Positions 36,120 through 44,466 of a DNA stretch of 64,000 bases are shown piece after piece. Position numbers and translations under genes: made by a program. Below the pieces are notes generated by a model that had not been told where the DNA came from, searched no databases, and worked only from the letters and a program-made list of their open reading frames with translations. Position 1 is the stretch's first letter, and the number at the start of each line of letters is the position of its first letter. Source of the DNA: Gammaproteobacteria bacterium (GTDB taxonomy: Bacteria; Pseudomonadota; Gammaproteobacteria; Steroidobacterales; Woeseiaceae); assembly GCA_029862045.1 (NCBI GenBank), contig JAOTYE010000013.1:40502-104501 (forward strand), in the 5' to 3' direction.

Positions 36120-36821
36120 ATGCTCAAAATGACAAACGTATCCAAGATCTATCGCACCGACACTGTCGAGACGCACGCCTTGCGGGGTTTTTCGCTGACC
36201 GTTGAGGAAGGCGAATTCGTATCGGTGACCGGCCCTTCGGGCTCGGGAAAGACGACATTCTTGAATATCGCCGGACTGCTCGAAGAACTGACGAGCGGCA
36301 ACTACGAGATCGACGGCCGCGACATTTCGTCACTAAATGACAAGGAGCGCTCACGCGTTCGCAACGAGAAGATCGGTTTCATCTTCCAGAGCTTCAACCT
36401 GATCCCGGAACTGAATGTCTACGACAATGTGGATGTGCCGCTCCGCTATCGCGGCTTCGATGCCAAGGAAAGGGAGCGCCGCATCATGGGTTGCCTGGAG
36501 CGCGTGGGACTCGCGTCGCGGCCGACGCATTTCCCGGCTCAACTTTCAGGTGGTCAACAACAACGCGTCGCGATCGCCCGCGCCCTGGCCGGCGAGCCGC
36601 GATTCCTGCTGGCCGACGAACCCACCGGTAACCTCGACACACACATGGCCGACAGCGTGCTCGACCTGCTTGCCGAAATTAACGAGGCCGGCACCACGAT
36701 CATTATGGTCACGCACGAACTGACGCTGGCCGATCGTGCGAACCGTAACCTTTTTGTCCGCGACGGCCATATTCATGACGGGCCGCCGGAGTTGCACTTT
36801 GCAACTGCCGCAAACGCGTAA
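36120..36821 (+). CDS. ABC transporter ATP-binding protein (MacB/LolD type)
   Basis: A 233-residue ATPase. Walker A is GPSGSGKTT (residues 38-46), the Q-loop is FIFQSFNLIPELNVYDNV, the signature is LSGGQQQRVAIARAL, Walker B is RFLLADEPTGNL and the H-loop is MVTHE. This pattern is typical of LolD/MacB-type ATPases that pair with FtsX-like permeases. It lies 21 bases after the adaptor gene, with GGGAG before the ATG, and 12 bases before the first permease, so it is in one operon. Confidence 0.93.
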   Translation: MLKMTNVSKIYRTDTVETHALRGFSLTVEEGEFVSVTGPSGSGKTTFLNIAGLLEELTSGNYEIDGRDISSLNDKERSRVRNEKIGFIFQSFNLIPELNVYDNVDVPLRYRGFDAKERERRIMGCLERVGLASRPTHFPAQLSGGQQQRVAIARALAGEPRFLLADEPTGNLDTHMADSVLDLLAEINEAGTTIIMVTHELTLADRANRNLFVRDGHIHDGPPELHFATAANA

Positions 36822-36833
36822 CAGGAGATTTCA

Positions 36834-38153
36834 ATGCTTCGTTACTACCTGAAACTCGGCGTCTTGAGCATACGGGCCAACTGGGCGCTAAGCAGTCTTA
36901 TGGTGGCCGCGATCGCGATCGGCATCGGCGCCTGTATGACGATTGTCACGGTGCGCCACGTCATGGCCGACAACCCGATCGAACACAAGAATGATCGACT
37001 GTTCCACGTGCAGCTCGACAACTGGAACCCGAACGATCCCTACGACGAGCCGAACGAGCCGCCGGAGCAGGTGACCTATCTCGACTCGACGGCGCTCCTG
37101 GAAGCGGGCCGCGCGCACCGCCAGGTCATCAGTTTCAAGTCGGACCGTGTCGTGCAACCCGAGGGCGACGGCGTATTGCCTTTCCAGCAGGAAATTCGTG
37201 CAACCTCCGCCGACTTCTTTGCAATGTTCGACGTGCCGTTCAAATACGGCTCCGGCTGGGATTCCGATGCCGATCGTGCCGAGGAACGGGTGACCGTGCT
37301 GTCAGCATCGATGAACGAGCAGCTGTTCGGCGGTGAAGATTCGACGGGTCGCACGCTGATGATGAACAACGAGCAGTTCCGTGTCGTTGGCGTGCTCGAC
37401 GAATGGCATCCCGTGCCGACGTTCTACGACCTGAACAACAACCCGTTCAACGGGCCGGAAGAGATTTACACACCATTCTCATTGGCTGTCACCGGCGAAT
37501 GGGGCAGTTCCGGCAACAACAGCTGCTGGAAGCCGCCTGAAGAAGGCGGCTACGAGGGTTACCTCGCCTCGGAGTGCATCTGGATTCAGATGTGGGTCGA
37601 GCTCACGGACGAAGCCAACAAAGAAGTGTACGCACAGTTCCTGGATGACTACGTCATGGAGCAGAAAGAACTCGGCCGCTTCCCGCGGGAGCTGAACAAT
37701 CGCCTCAGCACCCCGGCCGAATGGATGGTCAATCGCGAAGTCGTCGTCGACACGGTATCGATACTGCTGGCACTGGCGGTGTTGTTCCTCGTCGTGTGCC
37801 TGCTGAATACGATCGGCCTGCTGCTCGCCAAGGTCATTCGTCGCGGTAACGACATCAGCCTGCGACGCGCACTGGGCGCCAGCAAATCCGAGCTGTTCAA
37901 GCAGTACATCGTCGAGGCCGGCATGATCGGTATCGCCGGTGGACTCGCCGGCATCGCCATGACCTGGCTGGGTTTGCGCGGCATCGAGAACGTGTTTGCC
38001 GATTACGATTTCATCTCCTACCTGGTGACGATGGACTGGGAGATGGTCGGACTCGCGGTGCTGCTGGCGATTGTGTCTGCACTGGGCGCTGCGCTTTACC
38101 CCACCTGGCAAGCATGCCGCGTATCACCGGCCAGCACGCTGCGCATTCAGTAG
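36834..38153 (+). CDS. ABC transporter permease, MacB/FtsX type (first)
   Basis: A 439-residue permease with one N-terminal membrane segment (residues 14-34), a large periplasmic MacB_PCD-type domain (about residues 35-300) and three C-terminal segments, including ILLALAVLFLVVCLLNTIGL and MVGLAVLLAIVSALGAALYP. The ISLRRALGASKSELFKQYIV motif is the coupling helix typical for the family. It probably pairs with the second permease as a heterodimer that moves substrates by mechanotransmission. Substrate unknown. Periplasmic cysteines (NSCWKPPEEG; ASECIW) may form a disulfide. Confidence 0.9.
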   Translation: MLRYYLKLGVLSIRANWALSSLMVAAIAIGIGACMTIVTVRHVMADNPIEHKNDRLFHVQLDNWNPNDPYDEPNEPPEQVTYLDSTALLEAGRAHRQVISFKSDRVVQPEGDGVLPFQQEIRATSADFFAMFDVPFKYGSGWDSDADRAEERVTVLSASMNEQLFGGEDSTGRTLMMNNEQFRVVGVLDEWHPVPTFYDLNNNPFNGPEEIYTPFSLAVTGEWGSSGNNSCWKPPEEGGYEGYLASECIWIQMWVELTDEANKEVYAQFLDDYVMEQKELGRFPRELNNRLSTPAEWMVNREVVVDTVSILLALAVLFLVVCLLNTIGLLLAKVIRRGNDISLRRALGASKSELFKQYIVEAGMIGIAGGLAGIAMTWLGLRGIENVFADYDFISYLVTMDWEMVGLAVLLAIVSALGAALYPTWQACRVSPASTLRIQ

Positions 38154-38171
38154 ACGAGATTCAGGAGAACA

Positions 38172-39395
38172 ATGATGGATATTGGACCAATCTGGCGGGC
38201 GATGCTCCGCAACAAGTCGGGTTTCGTGCTGATTGCGCTGCAGATTGCCGTAACGCTCACAATTATCGTGAACGCATTCGGCATCATCCAGGAACGCTCG
38301 GGCAGGGTCGCTCGTGACAGCGGCATTGACGAGGCGAATACCTTCGCGTTCGCGAGCGTACTGTTTACGGACTACGAACGCGAACAACGCAAAACGTTGA
38401 TCGACGAGGACCTCGACCTGATTCGCAACGTACCAGGCGTGATCAATGCCGTCGCCTCGAACTCGTTTCCGCTTCGCCAGGGTGGCTGGTCGATGGGCGT
38501 TGCGCTCGAGCCCGGCAACCAGGGACCGGAGTCAGTCGGCACCGCAATTTACTTTGTCGACGAACACGGCGCCGAGACTTTCGACGTCGACATAATTGAC
38601 GGCAAGAACTTCACGCCCGGGCAGGTGGCGTGGTCAATAGAAAATGACAACACCTGGCCGGCCTACGGCATCATCACCGAAGCGCTGGGCAAGGAGATGT
38701 GGCCCGATGAAACCGGCTCCTACGTCGGCAAGACGATGTTCATCAACGACACCGATCCAGTGAACATCGTCGGCGTCGTCGACACACTGCAGGCGCCCTG
38801 GGAGAGCTGGACGGGCGTCGAACGTTCGATGCTCGTGCCGCAACGCCGGCCATCGGAGTTCGTGCGTTATATCGTCCGCGCCGAACCGGGCATGCGTGAC
38901 AGGTTGATGCCTGAGATCGAGGCGATGCTCGCGGCCAGCAACAAGGACCGTATCATTCGCGACATGACGACGATGGATGAAGTGCGCAAGCTCGCGTACG
39001 TCGGTGATGCGGCGCTAATCAAGATCCTGAGTTTTGTTGTCCTGCTTCTGACTATTATCACGTCACTGGGCATTGTCGGCCTCGCCAGCTTCAACGTCAG
39101 TCGGCGCACGCGGCAGATCGGCATCCGCCGCGCACTCGGCGCGACCAAACCAGCCATCGTGCGCTACTTCCTGATCGAGAACAGCATTGTCAGCGCCATC
39201 GGGCTGGTTGTCGGTAGCGCTCTCGCAATCGGCCTGAACATCGTCATGGTAGAGGCGTTTTCGCTCGAGCCACTCGCCTGGTACGTAATCCCGGCAGGTG
39301 TGATCGCTTTATGGGCTGTCGGCCAGCTGGCAGTCGCCGACCCGGCACGACGGGCAAGTAACATTTCGCCAGCGATCGCGACGAGGTCGAGTTAA
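38172..39395 (+). CDS. ABC transporter permease, MacB/FtsX type (second)
   Basis: A 407-residue permease with the same topology as the gene before it: an N-terminal segment (VLIALQIAVTLTIIVNAFGI), a periplasmic domain and three C-terminal segments. The coupling motif is IGIRRALGATKPAIVRYFLI. It starts at one of two adjacent ATGs (38172, 38175) after AGGAGAACA. The two permeases differ clearly in sequence, so this is an adaptor-ATPase-permease-permease system like YknXYZ/MacAB relatives. A direct B repeat lies just beyond its stop. Confidence 0.9.
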   Translation: MMDIGPIWRAMLRNKSGFVLIALQIAVTLTIIVNAFGIIQERSGRVARDSGIDEANTFAFASVLFTDYEREQRKTLIDEDLDLIRNVPGVINAVASNSFPLRQGGWSMGVALEPGNQGPESVGTAIYFVDEHGAETFDVDIIDGKNFTPGQVAWSIENDNTWPAYGIITEALGKEMWPDETGSYVGKTMFINDTDPVNIVGVVDTLQAPWESWTGVERSMLVPQRRPSEFVRYIVRAEPGMRDRLMPEIEAMLAASNKDRIIRDMTTMDEVRKLAYVGDAALIKILSFVVLLLTIITSLGIVGLASFNVSRRTRQIGIRRALGATKPAIVRYFLIENSIVSAIGLVVGSALAIGLNIVMVEAFSLEPLAWYVIPAGVIALWAVGQLAVADPARRASNISPAIATRSS

Positions 39396-39426
39396 GCAAC
39401 ATATAAAGTGTGACGGGTTAAAAACG

Positions 39427-39590
39427 GGTCGCCAGGGGCAGACTAATCGGCGAAGCCGATTGGACAGATGGGCAACGCGAATCTGCCCGAAGGGTGAGCG
39501 CCGAAGGCGCGAATCAATGGACTCGCTGCGCTCGCCCTGCGGGCGCACTTCGTGCGTCTGTCGGCGCTGCGCGCCTCGGTTGAACCTCTC
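39427..39590. repeat. Long module B repeat
   Basis: GCCAGGGGCAGACTAATCGG starts a copy about 160 bases long with the same serial hairpins as 34563-34697 and, at its right end, GCGCACTTCGTGCGTCTGTC as in 63950-63970. It has the same orientation as the 34.5 kb copy. It fills most of the 39396-39620 gap. Confidence 0.85.
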
Positions 39591-39620
39591 CGTCTCTCCT
39601 GCAAAACAATCGCTTAAGAC

Positions 39621-40928
39621 TCACGCCTGCAAAGCATGCTCAATTAGCGGCTTGTAACGGTCGGCGAAATTCTCCAGGGCAAGGCGTACCTTCGAAAGAT
39701 GCGAGTCGTTCATGGGAAGTGACAGAAACAGGTCACCACGACTACAGAGCAGCACGCCGTCGAGGAGCAGCTCCATGTGCAAGAGCGGGCGCAGGGAACG
39801 GCATCCGGTGGTGATGTCGCACGGTCTTTTCGTCGGTTCGCTCGAAAAGTGAATCGCGATCATCGAGCCCATTCCATTGGCATACATCGGCACGGCTTTC
39901 GACGCAAACATGTCGTTGAGGGAAAGCCGAAACGCCTCGGACCATTCGAAAAATTCCGCAGCACGCTGCGGCGTGTAAATCTTGCTCAACGCTGCGCATC
40001 CGGCGGCCATCGAACATACGTTGTTGTTGAAAGTGCCTGCGTGGGCGAAGCTACTGTCCAGTCTCGGGTTGTAATGCGCCATGACCTCAGAACTGCCGCC
40101 AAATGCGCCCGTCGGCAGCCCCCCACCGATGAATTTGCCCAACGTCGTCAGATCGGGGTCGATATCCAGCATTCCCTGCGTCCCCGCCGGTCCGAGGCGG
40201 GCCGTTTTGACCTCATCGAAAATAAGCAGGGCACCAATCTCTTTGGTCATTCGCCGCAGCATTTGCAGGAACTTTCGATTGCCCTGGATATTTCCGCCGG
40301 CACCCAGGATCGGCTCGATAATTACAGCAGCAAGTTCTTCGCCTTCGCTGCGGATGAGTTCGGCGGTGCCCTCGATGTCGTTGTAATCCGCAAGCACAAA
40401 TTCGAACGGAACGTTAAGTTTGCAACTGCCGCCGAGAAACTTTATCACTCCGCCGTGGTAGGCATCATTGAAGGCCAGTAGTTTGTTGCGACCGGTTACG
40501 ACTCGCGCCGTGGTCAATGCCATGATATTGGCTTCTGTGCCTGAATTGCAGAACCTGACCTGCTCAAGAGACGGGAAGCGCTCGCACAAAAGTCCCGCAA
40601 GCTCTCGTTCGTAAGCGGTCGGCGCGCCCATGGCGACACCGCTGTCGAGCGCTTTGTGTATCGCCGCCTTGATGATTTCATCCGAATGACCGAACAGGGC
40701 GGCGGAATACTCACCCACCATGTCGATGTACCGATGACCGTCCAGGTCCGTTAGCTCAGCCCCGTCCCCTCGGACCATCGTCAGTGGGAAAGGCTCATAA
40801 TGAAGAACTGTTCGCGTATTGCCTCCGGGCAAATAGCGTGCGGCTTTTTCATCCGCGGCCTGACTCAGGGGGTTTGCAGACGCGTATCGCGAGCGAGCGT
40901 CTTCAATTGCGTGATTGAGTTCTTCCAT
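39621..40928 (-). CDS. Class III PLP aminotransferase of the beta-phenylalanine aminotransferase type
   Basis: A 435-residue enzyme of the glutamate-1-semialdehyde aminomutase/omega-aminotransferase fold. The N-terminal block YLPGGNTRTVLHYEPFPLTM with RGDGAELTDLDGHRY closely follows the pattern of beta-phenylalanine (beta-amino acid) aminotransferases, including the substrate-carboxylate Arg in NTR. The PLP Lys is in TLGKFIGGGLPTGAFGG, the cofactor Asp in LIFDEVKTARLG, and SGTEAN and GTFNNNV are also present. Simple automated annotation would call it hemL, but a haem role is unlikely. It should convert a beta-amino acid to a beta-keto acid. It is the last gene of a minus-strand operon with thiolase and CoA-transferase genes, nine bases after the thiolase stop. 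Confidence 0.85.
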   Translation of the reverse strand: MEELNHAIEDARSRYASANPLSQAADEKAARYLPGGNTRTVLHYEPFPLTMVRGDGAELTDLDGHRYIDMVGEYSAALFGHSDEIIKAAIHKALDSGVAMGAPTAYERELAGLLCERFPSLEQVRFCNSGTEANIMALTTARVVTGRNKLLAFNDAYHGGVIKFLGGSCKLNVPFEFVLADYNDIEGTAELIRSEGEELAAVIIEPILGAGGNIQGNRKFLQMLRRMTKEIGALLIFDEVKTARLGPAGTQGMLDIDPDLTTLGKFIGGGLPTGAFGGSSEVMAHYNPRLDSSFAHAGTFNNNVCSMAAGCAALSKIYTPQRAAEFFEWSEAFRLSLNDMFASKAVPMYANGMGSMIAIHFSSEPTKRPCDITTGCRSLRPLLHMELLLDGVLLCSRGDLFLSLPMNDSHLSKVRLALENFADRYKPLIEHALQA

Positions 40929-40937
40929 TTTTCTTGC

Positions 40938-42140
40938 CTATGCCAGTGACTCAAGTACCAATGCAATACCTTGGCCAACGCCGATGCACATTGTACAAAG
41001 CGCCAGCTTGCCGCCACCCCGCTGAAGTTGATCCAGGGCCGTTATCGCGAGCCGCGCGCCACTCATTCCCAGCGGATGGCCCAGCGCGATCGCGCCGCCT
41101 CGAGCATTGATTCTCGGATCGTCATCGGCCAGCCCCAGTTGCCTGGTGCAAGCGAGTGCCTGGGCGGAAAAGGCTTCGTTGATTTCGAGTACATCAAAGT
41201 TATCCAGGCTCATGCCCAAACGATCCAGTAATTTGTTGGTTGCCGGAACCGGCCCGATGCCCATGGTCCGTGGCGGCACACCGGCAACAGCCATGCCCAG
41301 AACACGTGCCCGGGGTTCCAGGCTGTGGCGTTTGGCGCCGGCTTCCGATGCAAGCAACAAGGCCGCCGCGCCGTCGTTGATACCGGAGGCGTTGCCTGCG
41401 GTGACAGTGCCCTTAGGAAACAGTGGTTTCAGCTGTGCGAGTTTCGATAATGAAGTCTCGCGCGGATGCTCATCCGTATCGACCAGCAAAGGGTCCTTCT
41501 TGCGCTGTGGAACACTGACCGGGGTAATCTCCCCGGCAAGGCGGCCATCCTGTTGAGCTGCCGCCGCCTTCTCCTGGCTCCACAGCGCGAATTGGTCCTG
41601 GTCCTCGCGGCTGATCGATAGCTCATTGGCGAGGTTCTCCGCCGTCTGCGGCATAACATCCGTGCCGTACTGCGCTTCCATTTGTTTGTTGACGAACCGC
41701 CACCCCATGGTGGTGTCGTACATTTTCGGTGTGCGTCCGAAAGCAGTTTCGGCTTTGCCGATAACGAACGGCGAGCGCGACATACTCTCGACCCCGCCGG
41801 CGATCATCAAATCGCCCTCGCCCGACTTTATCGCGTTGGCACAACTGCCTACGGCGTTTAGCCCCGAACCGCACAAGCGGTTGATCGTGCAGGCCGGCAC
41901 GTCCTGCGGCAGGCCGGCCAACAGGCTGCTCATGCGTGCAACGTTGCGATTGTCTTCACCGGCCTGGTTCGCACAACCGAGCATCACGTCATCCACGGCG
42001 GCCCAGTCGATACCCGGATTGCGTTCGATCAGTGCAGCAATCGGGATCGCACCGAGGTCGTCGGTTCGAACAGAGGAGAGGCTTCCGCCGTAACGTCCAA
42101 CGGGCGTCCGGATGCCATCGATCAAGAATGCGTCGGTCAT
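40938..42140 (-). CDS. 3-oxoacyl-CoA thiolase (3-oxoadipyl-CoA thiolase-like)
   Basis: A 400-residue thiolase. The ATG at 42140 follows GAGGA by eight bases; the frame upstream of it is not used. The acyl-accepting Cys is in [15 protein letters not shown] (about residue 90). The C-terminal catalytic residues appear in [16 protein letters not shown] and [11 protein letters not shown], with Val in place of the usual third Gly of the CIGGGQG motif. It resembles PcaF/PaaJ 3-oxoadipyl-CoA thiolases and acetyl-CoA acyltransferases. Its place beside 3-oxoacid CoA-transferase genes fits cleavage of a beta-ketoacyl-CoA into acetyl-CoA and a shortened acyl-CoA. Confidence 0.9.
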   Translation of the reverse strand: MTDAFLIDGIRTPVGRYGGSLSSVRTDDLGAIPIAALIERNPGIDWAAVDDVMLGCANQAGEDNRNVARMSSLLAGLPQDVPACTINRLCGSGLNAVGSCANAIKSGEGDLMIAGGVESMSRSPFVIGKAETAFGRTPKMYDTTMGWRFVNKQMEAQYGTDVMPQTAENLANELSISREDQDQFALWSQEKAAAAQQDGRLAGEITPVSVPQRKKDPLLVDTDEHPRETSLSKLAQLKPLFPKGTVTAGNASGINDGAAALLLASEAGAKRHSLEPRARVLGMAVAGVPPRTMGIGPVPATNKLLDRLGMSLDNFDVLEINEAFSAQALACTRQLGLADDDPRINARGGAIALGHPLGMSGARLAITALDQLQRGGGKLALCTMCIGVGQGIALVLESLA

Positions 42141-42165
42141 TTTTTCTGTCCTCAACTTCGCGCGG

Positions 42166-42810
42166 CTAGTTCGGCGGCAGTACCGGCGCACCGGTATTCT
42201 GTTGCACCTCTTCGAATGTAACGCCGGGTGCCAACTCGGCTACCCGGAACCCGTCCGGCGTGACGTCAACTACCGCGAGGTTGGTGAAGATGCGAGATAC
42301 GACTCCCGGCCCTGTCAGTGGGTAGCTGCATGTTTCGACCAGCTTTGGTTCGCCAGTCTTGGTTGTGTGCTGGGTAATCACGTAAATACGTTTCACACCC
42401 TGCACCAGATCCATCGCACCGCCGACCGCCGGAATGGCGCCCGGCGCACCAGTTGACCAGTTCGCAATATCGCCGTTTGCCGCCACCTGCATGGTGCCGA
42501 GCACGCAGACATCGATATGTCCGCCACGAATCATGCTGAAGCTGTCGGCATGGTGGAAATAGGCAGCACCGGGCAACGCCGTAACGTATTTCTTACCGGC
42601 ATTCATCAGGTCGAGGTCGCGTTCGGCTTCCTCGGGGGGCGGCCCCATGCCAAGCATCCCGTTCTCGGTGTGATAAATAAATTCCCGGCCTGCGGGCACA
42701 AACCGTGTGACCAGTTCTGGAATGCCTATGCCCAAGTTGACGTAAGAGCCATCGGGTATGTCCTGGGCGGCTCTTGCCGCCATTTGTTCTCGCGTCCAAC
42801 CAGTGCTCAT
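42166..42810 (-). CDS. 3-oxoacid CoA-transferase subunit B
   Basis: A 214-residue beta subunit of a family I CoA-transferase. The catalytic Glu is in the conserved FIYHTENGMLGMGPPP block (about residue 50), and GAAYFHHADSFSMIRGGHID and IANWSTG follow. Its start overlaps the end of subunit A by four bases (ATGA type). With subunit A it moves CoA from succinyl-CoA or a similar donor to a 3-oxo acid. PcaJ, ScoB and AtoA are the nearest named relatives; sequence alone does not tell which acid is used. Confidence 0.92.
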   Translation of the reverse strand: MSTGWTREQMAARAAQDIPDGSYVNLGIGIPELVTRFVPAGREFIYHTENGMLGMGPPPEEAERDLDLMNAGKKYVTALPGAAYFHHADSFSMIRGGHIDVCVLGTMQVAANGDIANWSTGAPGAIPAVGGAMDLVQGVKRIYVITQHTTKTGEPKLVETCSYPLTGPGVVSRIFTNLAVVDVTPDGFRVAELAPGVTFEEVQQNTGAPVLPPN

Positions 42811-43517
42811 GGGTAACTCCTTCCCTCGGCAATGAGCGTGTCCTCATGGACAGGATCTGGAACTTCGACAATGCGGTTGACAAAAATGCCAGGCGTAATG
42901 ACATGCTCGGGATCGATACCGCCCCGTGCCACGAATTTTTTCGTTTGGACGATGGTCGTTGTCGCCGCCATGCACATTAGCGGGCAGAAGTTGCGGGCGG
43001 TCTTGTTGAATGTGAGGTTGCCAAGCGGATCGGCGACCTCGCTTTTTATCAACGCAATATCGGCCTTGAGCCATGGTTCCAGAACGTAGGCACGACCATT
43101 GAAATCCCGTTGCTCTTTGCCTTCAGCCAGGATCGTGCCAACAGTTGTCGGCGTGTAGAAGGCCGGTATTCCCGCGCCTGCGGCACGGATGCGTTCTGCG
43201 AGTGTGCCCTGCGGCACGACCTCGAGCTCTATCCTGCCTTCCCTGTAAAGCGCCGGGAACACTTTGGATTGGCTCGACCTGGGAAAGGAACAGATCATTT
43301 TGCTGACCTGGCCGTTGCCAATCAGAGCAGCCAGCCCCACCTCGCCGTTGCCGGTATTGTTGTTAATCACGGTAAGGCCGGTTGCGCCATGATCAATCAA
43401 TGCGTGAATCAGTTCGACCGGGCTGCCCGAGGCGCCGAATCCACCAATCATCACAGTAGCCCCGTCCGGTATATCGGCTACTGCAGCTGCGACCGATGGG
43501 TATTTCTTGTCAATCAC
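42807..43517 (-). CDS. 3-oxoacid CoA-transferase subunit A
   Basis: A 236-residue alpha subunit. The CoA-binding glycine loop is seen in TVMIGGFGASGSPVELIHAL (residues 21-40), then INNNTGNGEVGLAALI, the VVPQGTLAERIRAAGAGIPA block and FYTPTTVGT. It pairs with the overlapping B subunit. PcaI/ScoA-type. It lies directly downstream of the RpiR regulator gene with a 30-base gap, so it is probably in the same transcript. Confidence 0.92.
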   Translation of the reverse strand: MIDKKYPSVAAAVADIPDGATVMIGGFGASGSPVELIHALIDHGATGLTVINNNTGNGEVGLAALIGNGQVSKMICSFPRSSQSKVFPALYREGRIELEVVPQGTLAERIRAAGAGIPAFYTPTTVGTILAEGKEQRDFNGRAYVLEPWLKADIALIKSEVADPLGNLTFNKTARNFCPLMCMAATTTIVQTKKFVARGGIDPEHVITPGIFVNRIVEVPDPVHEDTLIAEGRSYP

Positions 43518-43547
43518 GTGTTACTACTCCTGCCGTATAACGAAGGC

Positions 43548-44390
43548 CTACAGGAACACCCCTGTTTCCTCCCAAAGTGCCTCGATGCGGTCGATACGAT
43601 TCGTCGCGATGTCCTGAAGGTCTCTTGCAACCCGCGCAACGAGCAACTCGCACATCGCTACAACGGGCACCGAACTATCAAACGGACCGATAGCGGGCAC
43701 TTCGATCTGAACCCAGGTATCGGCCAACTCGACCAGAGGTGATAACGGACTATCAGTGATCGCCACGACGGTAACTCCGGCGTCGACGAAGACGTGTGCC
43801 GCGGTTGCGACTTGTTTTCTGTACCGGAAGAAGTCGAACACCACGGCAGCATCTCGCGGTCCCACATCGCTCAGGTCGGTAGCATACGAGTGTTCCTCGA
43901 GTGCGCGTACGCCTGGCCGCACCATGGACAGGCCGCTATGTAACGCGTGCGCACCGGCCTGCGAGGTTTCTCCCGACAGAATCCATACCTTCTCGGCACG
44001 TGCAACAGGTTGGGCAAGTTCCGCCAATCGATCGCCGTCCAGTGCATCGAACACGGATGAAATGGCGTCGTTAATCGCGACGCGTGCCGGTACCACCGTT
44101 TCGCCGTCGCTTCTGATCCGCTCGCTCGGGCGCGACAGGCGGTGCGACAAGTCGCGGCGGACGTGTTGTTGCAGTTCGGTGTAGCCACCGAACCCAAGCT
44201 TCGTGGCGAAGCGAACAATGGACGGCCGGCTCGTGCCCACACGGCCAGCCAGGTCGGAAACCGTGCCGAACGCCAGCAGAGTGGGCTCGGCAAGCACTGC
44301 CTCCGCGACGCGGCGCTCCGTGGGGGTCAGCTGGTTGCTGACCGCGGCGACCAGATCCAGGGTGGACGTTGTTGGGCCCCGCTTGTTCAT
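43548..44390 (-). CDS. RpiR/MurR-family transcriptional regulator
   Basis: A 280-residue regulator. The N-terminal helix-turn-helix of the RpiR type appears as LTPTERRVAEAVLAEPTLLA then DLAGRVGTSRPSIVRFATKL (about residues 20-70). The C-terminal SIS domain (about residues 110-250) normally binds a phosphosugar, though relatives control amino-acid use. It is the first gene of the minus-strand operon and is divergent from the aminomutase gene. It probably controls both through the repeats in the short shared gap. The ligand could be a pathway intermediate; unknown. Confidence 0.9.
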   Translation of the reverse strand: MNKRGPTTSTLDLVAAVSNQLTPTERRVAEAVLAEPTLLAFGTVSDLAGRVGTSRPSIVRFATKLGFGGYTELQQHVRRDLSHRLSRPSERIRSDGETVVPARVAINDAISSVFDALDGDRLAELAQPVARAEKVWILSGETSQAGAHALHSGLSMVRPGVRALEEHSYATDLSDVGPRDAAVVFDFFRYRKQVATAAHVFVDAGVTVVAITDSPLSPLVELADTWVQIEVPAIGPFDSSVPVVAMCELLVARVARDLQDIATNRIDRIEALWEETGVFL

Positions 44391-44392
44391 AT

Positions 44393-44444
44393 TGTTACAT
44401 TATCACAAACTGATCGGTCAATGTGTTACATTACCCAATATTGG
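44393..44444. promoter_or_regulatory. Candidate operator region between the regulator and aminomutase genes
   Basis: TGTTACATTA occurs twice in the same orientation (44393-44402 and 44424-44433), with starts 31 bases apart or about three helical turns. A perfect palindrome CCAATATTGG follows at 44435-44444. The gap is only 76 bases and serves both divergent genes, so these are good candidates for RpiR binding sites. Confidence 0.5.
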
Positions 44445-44466
44445 CAGCATCAGTTTGAGGTGTGAC

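Noticed and set aside
39309..39548. Arg/Ser-rich open frames over B repeats (also near 34471-34839 and 63810-63992)
   Set aside because: They are translations of the hairpin repeats and recur wherever the repeat occurs, with no ribosome sites.
39621..40928. Calling the aminotransferase hemL
   Set aside because: Its N-terminal block and genomic context fit beta-amino acid aminotransferases; no tetrapyrrole genes adjoin it.
44203..44466. Longer aminomutase start at 44203
   Set aside because: It lies antisense inside the RpiR gene and gives low-complexity sequence unlike the family.
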